Shown here: positions 37,014-44,354 of the stretch, one piece after another
Layout: each line of letters begins with the position of its first letter
Position numbering within the stretch: the first letter of the stretch is position 1
Assembly (NCBI RefSeq): GCF_014191505.1
Contig: NZ_JACHWS010000001.1
Coordinates: 1,364,001 to 1,428,000 of the forward strand
DNA length: 64,000 bases
Direction: 5' to 3'
DNA from: Hoyosella altamirensis
GTDB taxonomy: Bacteria > Actinomycetota > Actinomycetes > Mycobacteriales > Mycobacteriaceae
Notes under the pieces: model-generated
What the model was told of the DNA's origin: nothing
Database searches by the model: none
Seen by the model: the letters and a program-made list of their open reading frames with translations, nothing else
Program-made: the position numbers and the translations under genes

Positions 37014-38441
37014 TTGCGGACCCGTGTGCTCGCAGTGCTGCTCATGTTCGCGGCGACAGCAGTCCTCTCCTTCGCGATTCCCTTGGCGTTCACTGCCTCA
37101 GACGCGCGAACGCACGAACTGATGCTGAGCAGGACCGCGGTCCTGGACTATTTCGCCACCCTGGCGCACCCGGGGTTTTTCACGGGCGACGCGGATTACC
37201 TGAGGGGCGAGATAGACGACTACTACCACCTCTTCGGTGAGGCTGTGCTGATCGCCGACGCGGCGGGAGTACCGCGCTACGCGTCAGGACTCGACCTGGC
37301 CGATCCGAAGGTGAGCGCCGCTATCGACGCCGCCCGCCGCAACGAGCAACTACCAGTCCCCACCAGGCTTACTCCCTGGAGTGCTGAGGAGATGCTGCTC
37401 GCCCGCCCGATAGGTACTGGCGTTCACTCGGAGGGCGTCGTTGTCCTCTCGGTTTCGGCAACGCGAGCGCAGAGCGATATCGCCCGAACGTGGGGGCTCA
37501 TTGCCGCCACTTCAACGGTCGCGCTGGCGCTGGTCGTCGCCCTCGCGCACGTCCTGACACGATGGGTGCTGCGTCCGCTAGATGCGCTGTCATCGGGAGT
37601 AGCTTCTCTTACTCGCACTCTCCCGAAAACAGATGAACCCGCCCCGCTCACCGACCACTACACCGGGCCGCCAGAGATTCGTGACCTCGCCCGCTCATTC
37701 GACGCAATGACGCACTCGGTGCTGAACTCAGCATCCGCCCAGCGACAGTTGATCACCGACACTGCGCATAAACTGCGAAACCCGCTCGCCGCGCTGCAGA
37801 TCCGGCTGGACATGCTTACCTCTGACGTCCCAGAAACATCGCTGCCCTCGCTCGATCGGGCCGCTGCAGAAGCGCAGCGCCTGCGCTCCCTGCTCGACGG
37901 CATGCTGAAACTCGCGGCTGCGGGAGTGCCAGAACGGTTTGAACTTGCCGTCGCGGGGTCCGGCAAAGCTGCCAGTTGTGATGCTGTGCTTGTCGCTGCC
38001 GAGAGAGCGGACTCCTGGGGGGCGGCTTTCGCGGCTTCAAAAATGCTCCTGACAACTGAGTTCAGTGAACCGCATTGTGAGGTAGCGATCAACGAAACGT
38101 CGCTCGAGGAAATTCTAGATGCGGCCCTGAGCAACGCGCACAGTTACGCCGGAGCGGGTGCGAAGGTGACGATATCGGTGCGAAATGTGGGGGAGACTAG
38201 TGAAATCACGGTTACCGATAACGGGCCAGGCGTACCTTCGGACGAGATCGGCCGACTCACTGAGCGCTTCTACCGGTCCACAACTCAGGGTCAGGCCGGT
38301 ACCGGACTCGGCTTGTCGATCGCGCACGCGCTGGCGGACGCACATCTCGCTACACTGCGGGTCGAGCCCGCGAAACCGCACGGATTGAGTGTGGTTCTCG
38401 AAGTGGCGGCAGCACGGCGATTCCCGCGGCAGGGCGGGTGA
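37014..38441 (+). CDS. Sensor histidine kinase
   Basis: A 475-residue kinase starting at TTG 37014. Two membrane segments (about 5-28 and 160-182) enclose a 130-residue extracytoplasmic sensor domain. A HAMP-like linker, an H-box (ITDTAHKLRNPLAAL, phosphoacceptor His near 248), an N-box region and ATP-lid motifs DNGPGVP and GTGLGLSIAHALAD follow. It pairs with the preceding response regulator. The adjacent TAXI lipoprotein could bind the signal outside the membrane and present it to this kinase. Confidence 0.88.
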   Translation: MRTRVLAVLLMFAATAVLSFAIPLAFTASDARTHELMLSRTAVLDYFATLAHPGFFTGDADYLRGEIDDYYHLFGEAVLIADAAGVPRYASGLDLADPKVSAAIDAARRNEQLPVPTRLTPWSAEEMLLARPIGTGVHSEGVVVLSVSATRAQSDIARTWGLIAATSTVALALVVALAHVLTRWVLRPLDALSSGVASLTRTLPKTDEPAPLTDHYTGPPEIRDLARSFDAMTHSVLNSASAQRQLITDTAHKLRNPLAALQIRLDMLTSDVPETSLPSLDRAAAEAQRLRSLLDGMLKLAAAGVPERFELAVAGSGKAASCDAVLVAAERADSWGAAFAASKMLLTTEFSEPHCEVAINETSLEEILDAALSNAHSYAGAGAKVTISVRNVGETSEITVTDNGPGVPSDEIGRLTERFYRSTTQGQAGTGLGLSIAHALADAHLATLRVEPAKPHGLSVVLEVAAARRFPRQGG

Positions 38442-38444
38442 CCA

Positions 38445-39332
38445 ATGCTTACAAGACGTATGTTCCTCCTCCTCGTTGGGGCCGCGGCAGCAGGCTGTGC
38501 GCAGAGTGGAGGACCCCAGCAACTGCGCCTCGCGTCCGGGGAATCCGCGGGGACATACTTCCAGTTCGCACGGTTACTCGCGGATGCCTCTCGAGATTCA
38601 CGGATTCGAATGGTGCCGATTGAGACTGACGGTTCGCGTACGAACATTCGTCTCCTCCTCGACGACGCAGCAGAACTAGCGCTCAGCCATGCTGATGCGG
38701 TTCCCCAACGCACCGACTTGGCTGGGAGTGGGCTGGCTGCGATTGGCCGTGTCTACGAGAACTACGTCCAGCTGGTCGTCCGCGCCGACTCCGAATACTC
38801 GGCACTCACCGAGTTGCGTGGCCGGCGGATCGTGCTCGGCGCGCCGGGTTCCGGAGTCGCGGCAGTCACTGCGCCCCGGCTGTTGAGTGCGGCCGAGATG
38901 ACGGAAGAGGTGGACGCCCGCTACATGAACCTGACCGACGCCATCGGCTCGCTGGAACGTGGCGACATCGACGCGCTGATCTGGGGCAGCGGTTACCCCA
39001 CACCTGCCCTTGCTCGCCGTGGGTTCCGTTTCCTTTCGCTCGGCCCTAACATCGAGGCGCTGCAGAATGCCTATCCCGGGCTATACGACCATGTGCAACT
39101 TCCAGGGACCACCATTGACACGGTCGGTGTCGCGAATCTCTTACTCACTCGTCGCCACTTGCCATCCGAAGCGGCGTCGGAGGTCGTTCACATCCTGGTG
39201 AACAAGGCCCGTGATCTGATTCCGGCGCACGCATTAGGCACTCAATTCCTCGACATGCGGTCGCTGATCGGGACGCGGCCAGTTCCGCTGCATCCCGGTG
39301 CGGCAGAAGCGTACCGGCGCTTGCACGGTTGA
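38445..39332 (+). CDS. TAXI-family solute-binding lipoprotein
   Basis: A 295-residue periplasmic-type binding protein. The signal peptide carries an AAAGC lipobox (attached Cys18). Following is LRLASGESAGTYFQFARLLADAS, typical of TAXI-family (TRAP-associated immunogenic protein) receptors, and the IWGSGYPTPALARRGFRFLSLG stretch. No TRAP permease gene (DctQ or DctM) is nearby; the neighbours are a histidine kinase, three bases upstream, and a DASS transporter. A sensing role for carboxylates is therefore more likely than a transport role, but unproven. Confidence 0.78.
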   Translation: MLTRRMFLLLVGAAAAGCAQSGGPQQLRLASGESAGTYFQFARLLADASRDSRIRMVPIETDGSRTNIRLLLDDAAELALSHADAVPQRTDLAGSGLAAIGRVYENYVQLVVRADSEYSALTELRGRRIVLGAPGSGVAAVTAPRLLSAAEMTEEVDARYMNLTDAIGSLERGDIDALIWGSGYPTPALARRGFRFLSLGPNIEALQNAYPGLYDHVQLPGTTIDTVGVANLLLTRRHLPSEAASEVVHILVNKARDLIPAHALGTQFLDMRSLIGTRPVPLHPGAAEAYRRLHG

Positions 39333-39340
39333 CACGGTAA

Positions 39341-39625
39341 TCAGCGCCAGTACCCGGTGAAGGTTACGGCGTCCTTCGGGAGCCCCCGCTCGTTCACGAG
39401 ATGGCGGCGGATCGACGAGACGAGCTTCTGGCCGCCCGCGATGAAGGCATAGCAAGGATCGTTCGGCAGGCTGACATGGGCGAGCGTATCGAGAATGCTC
39501 AGATCGTCGGTTTCCCTGGCGAGCCAGGTCAGGTGCAGGTCGTGCATCGCGGGCGGATTTCGCGCATCGTCGCTGTGCTCGGTCTCAACGAGTGCGATGG
39601 TTTTCAGGTTGTTTCGCTTGGCCAT
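39341..39625 (-). pseudogene. Carboxy-terminal fragment of a siderophore-interacting protein
   Basis: A 94-residue frame from ATG 39625. It matches only the last third of ViuB/SIP ferric-siderophore reductases: LHLTWLARE, the NAD-site-like YAFIAGGQK, and the terminal RRHLVNERGLPKDAVTFTGYWR. Full-length proteins are about 270-300 residues, so the flavin domain is missing. The first residues (MAKRNN) could be the original start joined to the end by an internal deletion. An IdeR-type iron box stands 20 bp upstream, so the control region seems intact. A stand-alone functional domain is possible but less likely. Confidence 0.6.
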
Positions 39626-39644
39626 CGTGCCCCCGTTACGTAGG

Positions 39645-39663
39645 TTAGGTGAGGGCAACCTAA
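39645..39663 (-). promoter_or_regulatory. IdeR/DtxR-type iron box
   Basis: TTAGGTGAGGGCAACCTAA matches the 19-bp iron-box consensus at 16 positions, with all mismatches in the central part. It is 20 bp upstream of the SIP-fragment start. IdeR with iron binds such sites and represses siderophore genes. This indicates an iron-regulated promoter left in place before a broken gene. Confidence 0.7.
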
Positions 39664-39676
39664 CTCAAACTAGGGG

Positions 39677-40219
39677 CTAGCTGAGTTCGTGCGCGGCGAT
39701 CGCTGTGCTCAGAACTGAGCCGTTGAGATCTAGATACAGTTCGCGTTCTGTGATGGAGAGCGTAAGAGCGTTGCGGCGTTCGATCGCGGCGACCGCCGCA
39801 TCGATGAAATGGCTATCGAAACTGTAGATGGGAATCTCCTCGACCTTATGAATCCCTTTCCCTACGAGTTGCATGCGCACCTTTTCCGGGTCCCGGTGCG
39901 TGTACACGGCAGCACGGCCGGCCAGTTTTCTGCCGCGATGCACGCGGTCCGCGTCGGGGGCTCCGACCTCGATCCAGGCGGTGATGCGTCCAGTGAGATC
40001 TCGAATCAGAACAGCTGGTTCGTCGGTCGACGAGACTCCGCCCTCACTGAACGCGATGCCTTCCTGATACTCGAGAAGGTAGGCCAGTAAGCGCGTCAGC
40101 ATGAACTCGGAGGTCTCCGACGGATGACGTGCGACGCGAAGATCCAGATGTTCGTAGACACCGCGGTCGACGTCGGCGAGGTCGACCGCGAAGCTGAACA
40201 TCGTTGCACCGAGGGCCAT
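39677..40219 (-). CDS. YaeQ-family protein
   Basis: A 180-residue protein of the YaeQ family, which has a PD-(D/E)xK nuclease-like fold but no settled function. Seen are VYEHLDLRVARHPSETSEFMLTRLLAY near the start, IEVGAPDADRVHRGRKLAGRAAVYTHRDP in the middle, and ERELYLDLNG near the end. I chose ATG 40219 (MALGATMFSF), 10 bp after the amidohydrolase stop; upstream sequence is the neighbour gene in another frame. Co-transcription with the amidohydrolase is likely. Confidence 0.82.
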   Translation of the reverse strand: MALGATMFSFAVDLADVDRGVYEHLDLRVARHPSETSEFMLTRLLAYLLEYQEGIAFSEGGVSSTDEPAVLIRDLTGRITAWIEVGAPDADRVHRGRKLAGRAAVYTHRDPEKVRMQLVGKGIHKVEEIPIYSFDSHFIDAAVAAIERRNALTLSITERELYLDLNGSVLSTAIAAHELS

Positions 40220-40229
40220 GACGCTCAGC

Positions 40230-41297
40230 CTACGGGCCCATCCCGTACGTGCGCTGTGCGACATCGTGAAACAGCTTCTGTGGGTGCGCATCGCCGCCGA
40301 GTACTTCCAGCAGGACTCGTGCACTCGCGGCGATCGTGTGGACAGGTTTATCGATGGGGTAGTTGGAAGCCCACATCGTCCGGTCTGCGCTAAAGCTGTC
40401 GTGCAGGTGACGAATGAGCGGGGCCGATCGATCGACGATCTTCGGTAGCTGTGCGACATCGATCGGGCGGCGCAAGTCTCCGCCAAGCAGCGGCATTCCC
40501 AGCCCGGAATGCTTCGCCACAACATTCGGAAACTGCGCCAGCGTAGCGATGTCGTCCCGCCACTTCGCGAGCAGCGAGGACCGGTCTCGGCCTGTCGTAC
40601 CGGTGTGCTTTCCGCGTGGGCCGAACAGCCCTACCGGGGTGGCATAGTGGTCGAGAACGAGAGTGGTTTCCGGATACTCCCGAGCGAGCACTGCGGCGTC
40701 GGGAAGCTGATGCGAATAGAGCCACATTTCGAAACTCAGACGCCGATCCGCGAGCGCTGCAAACCCGCGCAGGAATGACGGATCGCTGAGGACTCCTGGA
40801 TGAGAGCAAAAGTCGCGGACCGCCGGGTCGGGATGGTTGCTTGCCGAGAATCGGACGCCGCGTACTAGTCGGCTCGCTGCGGTTTGCGCGTCGAGGACGT
40901 CTCCGGCATCTTCCCACCGCGGGTCGGCGTGCACAACGATCGCCCCAAGCTGTGGAGACCCGTCCTGACCGAAAGGAAGCGCTGCCACCCAACGGGTTTC
41001 GTCAACTCCACCCAAATGGCCGGAAGCTTGCCACGCGGCTTCGATATGCACCACAGACGTCACCGGCAACTGCCCGGCATCCCGCAGGTAATCACTGGGC
41101 AGGTAGGGCTTCATGGCGTGGTGGGGATGCCCGATGAACTCGCGGTCAGACCGCGGTGCAGTCCAGCGAAGTGCGCGCGGTATCTGCGGGAGCGGACGAA
41201 ACAACCGTGCCTTACGGGTGGTGTGCCGAGGCGTTGTGTAGGGGTCCCACTGGTGAATGTGCGGGTCGATCATGGCTATGGGCCACGGCGAATTCAC
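40230..41297 (-). CDS. Amidohydrolase-2 family (TIM-barrel) protein
   Basis: A 355-residue metal-dependent hydrolase of the COG3618 type. The H-x-H metal motif is IDPHIHQWDP near residue 12, and later conserved His/Asp blocks are VLDHYATPVG, VAKHSGLG and WASNYPIDKP. Members act as lactonases or decarboxylases. I chose GTG 41297 because AGAGGGAG stands six bases upstream; ATG 41273 is a later alternative without a ribosome site. It lies 45 bp downstream of modC but is probably a separate function. Confidence 0.75.
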   Translation of the reverse strand: MNSPWPIAMIDPHIHQWDPYTTPRHTTRKARLFRPLPQIPRALRWTAPRSDREFIGHPHHAMKPYLPSDYLRDAGQLPVTSVVHIEAAWQASGHLGGVDETRWVAALPFGQDGSPQLGAIVVHADPRWEDAGDVLDAQTAASRLVRGVRFSASNHPDPAVRDFCSHPGVLSDPSFLRGFAALADRRLSFEMWLYSHQLPDAAVLAREYPETTLVLDHYATPVGLFGPRGKHTGTTGRDRSSLLAKWRDDIATLAQFPNVVAKHSGLGMPLLGGDLRRPIDVAQLPKIVDRSAPLIRHLHDSFSADRTMWASNYPIDKPVHTIAASARVLLEVLGGDAHPQKLFHDVAQRTYGMGP

Positions 41298-41342
41298 AAA
41301 CAACTCCCTCTTAGACGGTGTCTGTCGTGTCGGTTCATCGTG

Positions 41343-42431
41343 TCATTCACCTTCGATACGCGCGATGACATGCACCGCGGTTGCTTTCATGACGGCAGTA
41401 ACACGAGAGCCGGGCGCGAGCCCAAGGTCTTCACACGCTGGGCGGGTGATGTAGGCCGCCAACGGCACACCGGCGTCGAGTTCTACCCGCTGCAGCGGCC
41501 CCTCAGAGACAACTGAGCGCACCAGCGCGGGGATGTGGTTACGTGGGCTTGCACGGTGCGGCTCGGTCGCCTCTAGGGCCACGTCCTCCGCCCGGATACA
41601 GGCAAGGACCCGGGTACCGACGACAAGATCACCAGGATCTAGCGCAGTGAGTGTGCCCGACGACAGACGGATGTGCACCACCCCGTCGCCATTACCTTCA
41701 ACGGTGCCAGGCAAGACATTTTCGACGCCGACAGCCTCAGCGACATGTGGCGTGGCGGGTTGTGAGAAGACGCTTTCGACTGGCCCCTGCTGGTGGACGT
41801 GGCCGTTAACCAGAACGACGATCCTGTCGCCGAGGGCTAACGCTTCGGTGCGGTCGTGCGTGACCAGCAGAGTGGGTGTACCCGTAGCCACCAGAATTGA
41901 GCGAAGTTCAGTGCGCAGCCGGGCGCGCGTGGGTCCGTCAAGCGCCGAAAGTGGTTCATCCAGCAGCAGCAGCCGAGGATCTACGGCGAGCGCGCGGGCA
42001 AGTGCGACGCGCTGAGCCTCCCCGCCGGACAACTCCGAGGTCGCGCGCCCTGAGAGATGCGTCGCGCCCGCTGTGGCCAGCGCACTGTTGGTGCGGGTTC
42101 TGCGCTCACCGCGAGGGACCCCGACAAGTCCATATGCGACATTGGCGTCCACACTCAGGTGGGGGAAGAGTGCATGGTCCTGGAAGAGATAACCCACACG
42201 CCGGTGCCGGGGCCGTACTTGGTGGCGGCCGTCGTTCCATACTTCCGGGCCAAAGGCGATCCGGCTTGGGGGTGCAGGTTTCTCTAGTCCTGCAACACAC
42301 CTCAGCAGTGTCGTTTTCCCTGCGCCCGATGCGCCGAAGAGGACGGTGACGGGCGCGGCGGAATCCATCGGCAGTTCCAGGTCCACGTCGAGCAAACGGT
42401 GGCGAACACGGATAGTCAGGGCCGGGGCCAT
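41343..42431 (-). CDS. modC: Molybdate ABC transporter ATP-binding protein ModC
   Basis: A 362-residue ATPase. Walker A is GASGAGKTT, the signature is [15 protein letters not shown], and Walker B is LLLLDEPLSALD. The carboxy-terminal region (about 290-360) is a MOP/TOBE molybdate-binding domain, diagnostic for ModC versus other importers. It overlaps modB by 16 bp and is the last mod gene. It powers molybdate import, with modA and modB upstream. Confidence 0.88.
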   Translation of the reverse strand: MAPALTIRVRHRLLDVDLELPMDSAAPVTVLFGASGAGKTTLLRCVAGLEKPAPPSRIAFGPEVWNDGRHQVRPRHRRVGYLFQDHALFPHLSVDANVAYGLVGVPRGERRTRTNSALATAGATHLSGRATSELSGGEAQRVALARALAVDPRLLLLDEPLSALDGPTRARLRTELRSILVATGTPTLLVTHDRTEALALGDRIVVLVNGHVHQQGPVESVFSQPATPHVAEAVGVENVLPGTVEGNGDGVVHIRLSSGTLTALDPGDLVVGTRVLACIRAEDVALEATEPHRASPRNHIPALVRSVVSEGPLQRVELDAGVPLAAYITRPACEDLGLAPGSRVTAVMKATAVHVIARIEGE

Positions 42432-43090
42432 GCGGGCCTGCCTCTCCGGTTGATCGTGTACGTCGCGACAAGTACGACAAGTGAGAACAACAGCAGCACA
42501 AAGCTCGTTCGTGCCGCGGTTGCATGATCAAAGGCTTGCACACTGTCGTAAATCGAAATGGCGACCGTCCGTGTCTGGCCGGGAATGTTGCCTCCGACCA
42601 TAAGTACCACCCCGAACTCGCCGATGGTGTGTGCGAACGTCAGTACTACCGCGGTAACCAGCCCTGCACGCGAGAGCGGCAGCACTACTTTCACGATGGT
42701 CGCCGGCCACGTCCGTCCCAGCACTGTTGACGCCTCGAGCAACCGCCGGTCAACTCCTGCGAAAGACGCCATCAGCGGCTGCACAGCAAACGGCAGACTG
42801 TGCAGGACCGAGGCGATAAGCAAACCGTTGAAGGTGAAGACCAGTGGTGAACCCGTCAACTCGATCCACCACCGCCCGATCGGAGAGCGGTTACCGAGGG
42901 CGACGAGAAGGTAGAACCCCAAGACCGTCGGCGGTAGGACCAGAGGCAGCGCGACAACTGCCTCCACGACCACTGTCCATCGCCTGCGTGAATACGCTAA
43001 CCAGGCCGCCAGCGGAATGCCCATGAGCAGCAAGACAACCGTGGTGGCAGCGGCGAGGCGCAGGCTGAGTACCACCGCGTCCCAATCCAC
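42416..43090 (-). CDS. modB: Molybdate ABC transporter permease ModB
   Basis: A 224-residue permease with about five membrane segments. The MetI-type loop is ASTVLGRTWPATIVKVVLPLSRAG, and the HTIGEFGVVLMVGGNIPG block is typical of ModB. It starts at GTG 43090, five bases after the modA stop. It forms the membrane channel of the molybdate importer. Confidence 0.9.
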   Translation of the reverse strand: MDWDAVVLSLRLAAATTVVLLLMGIPLAAWLAYSRRRWTVVVEAVVALPLVLPPTVLGFYLLVALGNRSPIGRWWIELTGSPLVFTFNGLLIASVLHSLPFAVQPLMASFAGVDRRLLEASTVLGRTWPATIVKVVLPLSRAGLVTAVVLTFAHTIGEFGVVLMVGGNIPGQTRTVAISIYDSVQAFDHATAARTSFVLLLFSLVVLVATYTINRRGRPAWPRP

Positions 43091-43095
43091 GCCCG

Positions 43096-43887
43096 TCAGC
43101 CTTCGCCATCGGGTGGGGAGAACCCGTATCTCGACAGGATCTCCTGCCCGGCCGGGGAGGTCAGAAAATCCGCGAAAATGTGCGCGCTTTCGGACGCACG
43201 GCTCAGTACCACGCCGCCCTGATTCAGCCGCGGAAAGTCATCGAGGGGTACTTCACTGAACGTGCCCAGCTCGCTCAAGCCCGGCGATAGTGCCAGAGCG
43301 AGCGCGATGATTCCCGCGTCCGCATTGCCGGTCTGCGCGAACTCGGCAGCCTGCGCGATGTTTTCGCCCAATACCAGTTTGCCCTTTAACTCTTCCAGCA
43401 CGCCCGCGGTTCGCATCGCAGCCTCGGCGGCCTGCCCGTAGGGTGCGTGCTGCGGATTAGCGATCGCGACGGTCTTCACGTCGTCCCTGACCAGCCCCGA
43501 GACGCCCGCTGTGGGGTCTGCAGGCGACCCATCAGCCGCCCACACCACGAGGCGCCCTGTCGCATAGCCGAAGACATCAGCTGGGTCCGCGAACCCGCTG
43601 TCAGCGAGAGCTTCCGCAAGCGTGATATCCGCTGACAAGTACACATCGAACGGTGCGCCGTTGCGTATCTGCTGGACGAAGTTGCCGGACGAGCCGTAGG
43701 AAACGGAGATCTGCCAGCCGTCGTGTTCGGCTTCGAAAGCGTTGATGATCTCGTCGAGGGCGAACTTCAGATCGGCCGCGGCCGCTACAGCGACAGTCTG
43801 GGATTCGTCATTGGGATCGCCAGGCGCGCCACACCCGGTTATCGCGACCATCACCAGAAAGAAAGCTAGGGCGAATCGCCGCAACAT
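43096..43887 (-). CDS. modA: Molybdate-binding lipoprotein ModA
   Basis: A 263-residue solute-binding lipoprotein with an ITGC lipobox. Binding-site segments are VAAAADLKFALDEI (Ser/Ala-rich oxyanion site), SYGSSGNFVQQI, and GAPFDVYLSAD. The carboxy half has NPQHAPYGQAAEAAM, typical of ModA. I chose ATG 43887, whose first base is the last base of the regulator stop (TGATG). It captures molybdate outside the membrane. Confidence 0.92.
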   Translation of the reverse strand: MLRRFALAFFLVMVAITGCGAPGDPNDESQTVAVAAAADLKFALDEIINAFEAEHDGWQISVSYGSSGNFVQQIRNGAPFDVYLSADITLAEALADSGFADPADVFGYATGRLVVWAADGSPADPTAGVSGLVRDDVKTVAIANPQHAPYGQAAEAAMRTAGVLEELKGKLVLGENIAQAAEFAQTGNADAGIIALALALSPGLSELGTFSEVPLDDFPRLNQGGVVLSRASESAHIFADFLTSPAGQEILSRYGFSPPDGEG

Positions 43888-44294
43888 CAACCCGGGCTTT
43901 CTGTTTCGATGATGGCGTTTGTGGCCTTCACGACAACCGTCGCCGCCACGCCGGGTTGCAAGCCCATTTCTTCGGCGGCGTCGCGGGACATCAGCGACGT
44001 CAGGCGGAATCGGCCGGCCGTCACCTCTACTTGAGCCATGAGCCCGTCCTTCTGCACCTCAGTCACGATCCCTCTGATGCGGTTGCGCGCGGATACCCGC
44101 CCACCGCCACTGCCGCTGCTGGCGCGTTCACGCGCAAACGCCGCGATCTCGGCGCCATCGATCACCTGACGGCCCGCTTCATCAGCGTCGGCCACAAGGA
44201 GTTTCTGCGAAACCCACCGGCGCACGGTATCGTCGCTGACCCCAAGGAGGTCAGCAGCTTGACTCAGACGGAATTGCGGCACACAAGGCAGCAT
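43887..44294 (-). CDS. HTH-MOP regulator of the mod operon
   Basis: A 135-residue protein joining an excisionase/MerR-like helix-turn-helix (FRLSQAADLLGVSDDTVRRWV, residues 7-28) to a molybdenum-binding MOP/TOBE domain (GIVTEVQKDGLMAQVEVTAGRFRLTSLMS, about 73-135). It resembles a short ModE-type sensor: the TOBE part would bind molybdate and the HTH DNA. I chose ATG 44294; a TATAAT box lies about 18 bases upstream, so the mRNA has a short leader. It is the first gene of the mod operon. Confidence 0.8.
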   Translation of the reverse strand: MLPCVPQFRLSQAADLLGVSDDTVRRWVSQKLLVADADEAGRQVIDGAEIAAFARERASSGSGGGRVSARNRIRGIVTEVQKDGLMAQVEVTAGRFRLTSLMSRDAAEEMGLQPGVAATVVVKATNAIIETESPG

Positions 44295-44312
44295 ACATAC
44301 CGCAACAGCGGA

Positions 44313-44354
44313 ATTATAGGCTGCAGGAACCCGAATATCAGGAATGGTCTGATA
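44313..44354 (-). promoter_or_regulatory. Promoter and operator-like palindrome for the mod regulator
   Basis: TATAAT (44318-44313) gives a -10 box. A perfect 6-bp inverted repeat TATCAG-N7-CTGATA (44336-44354) lies at the -35 position and covers the stop codon of the upstream kinase gene. The HTH-MOP protein is the natural candidate to bind it in response to molybdate. Confidence 0.55.
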
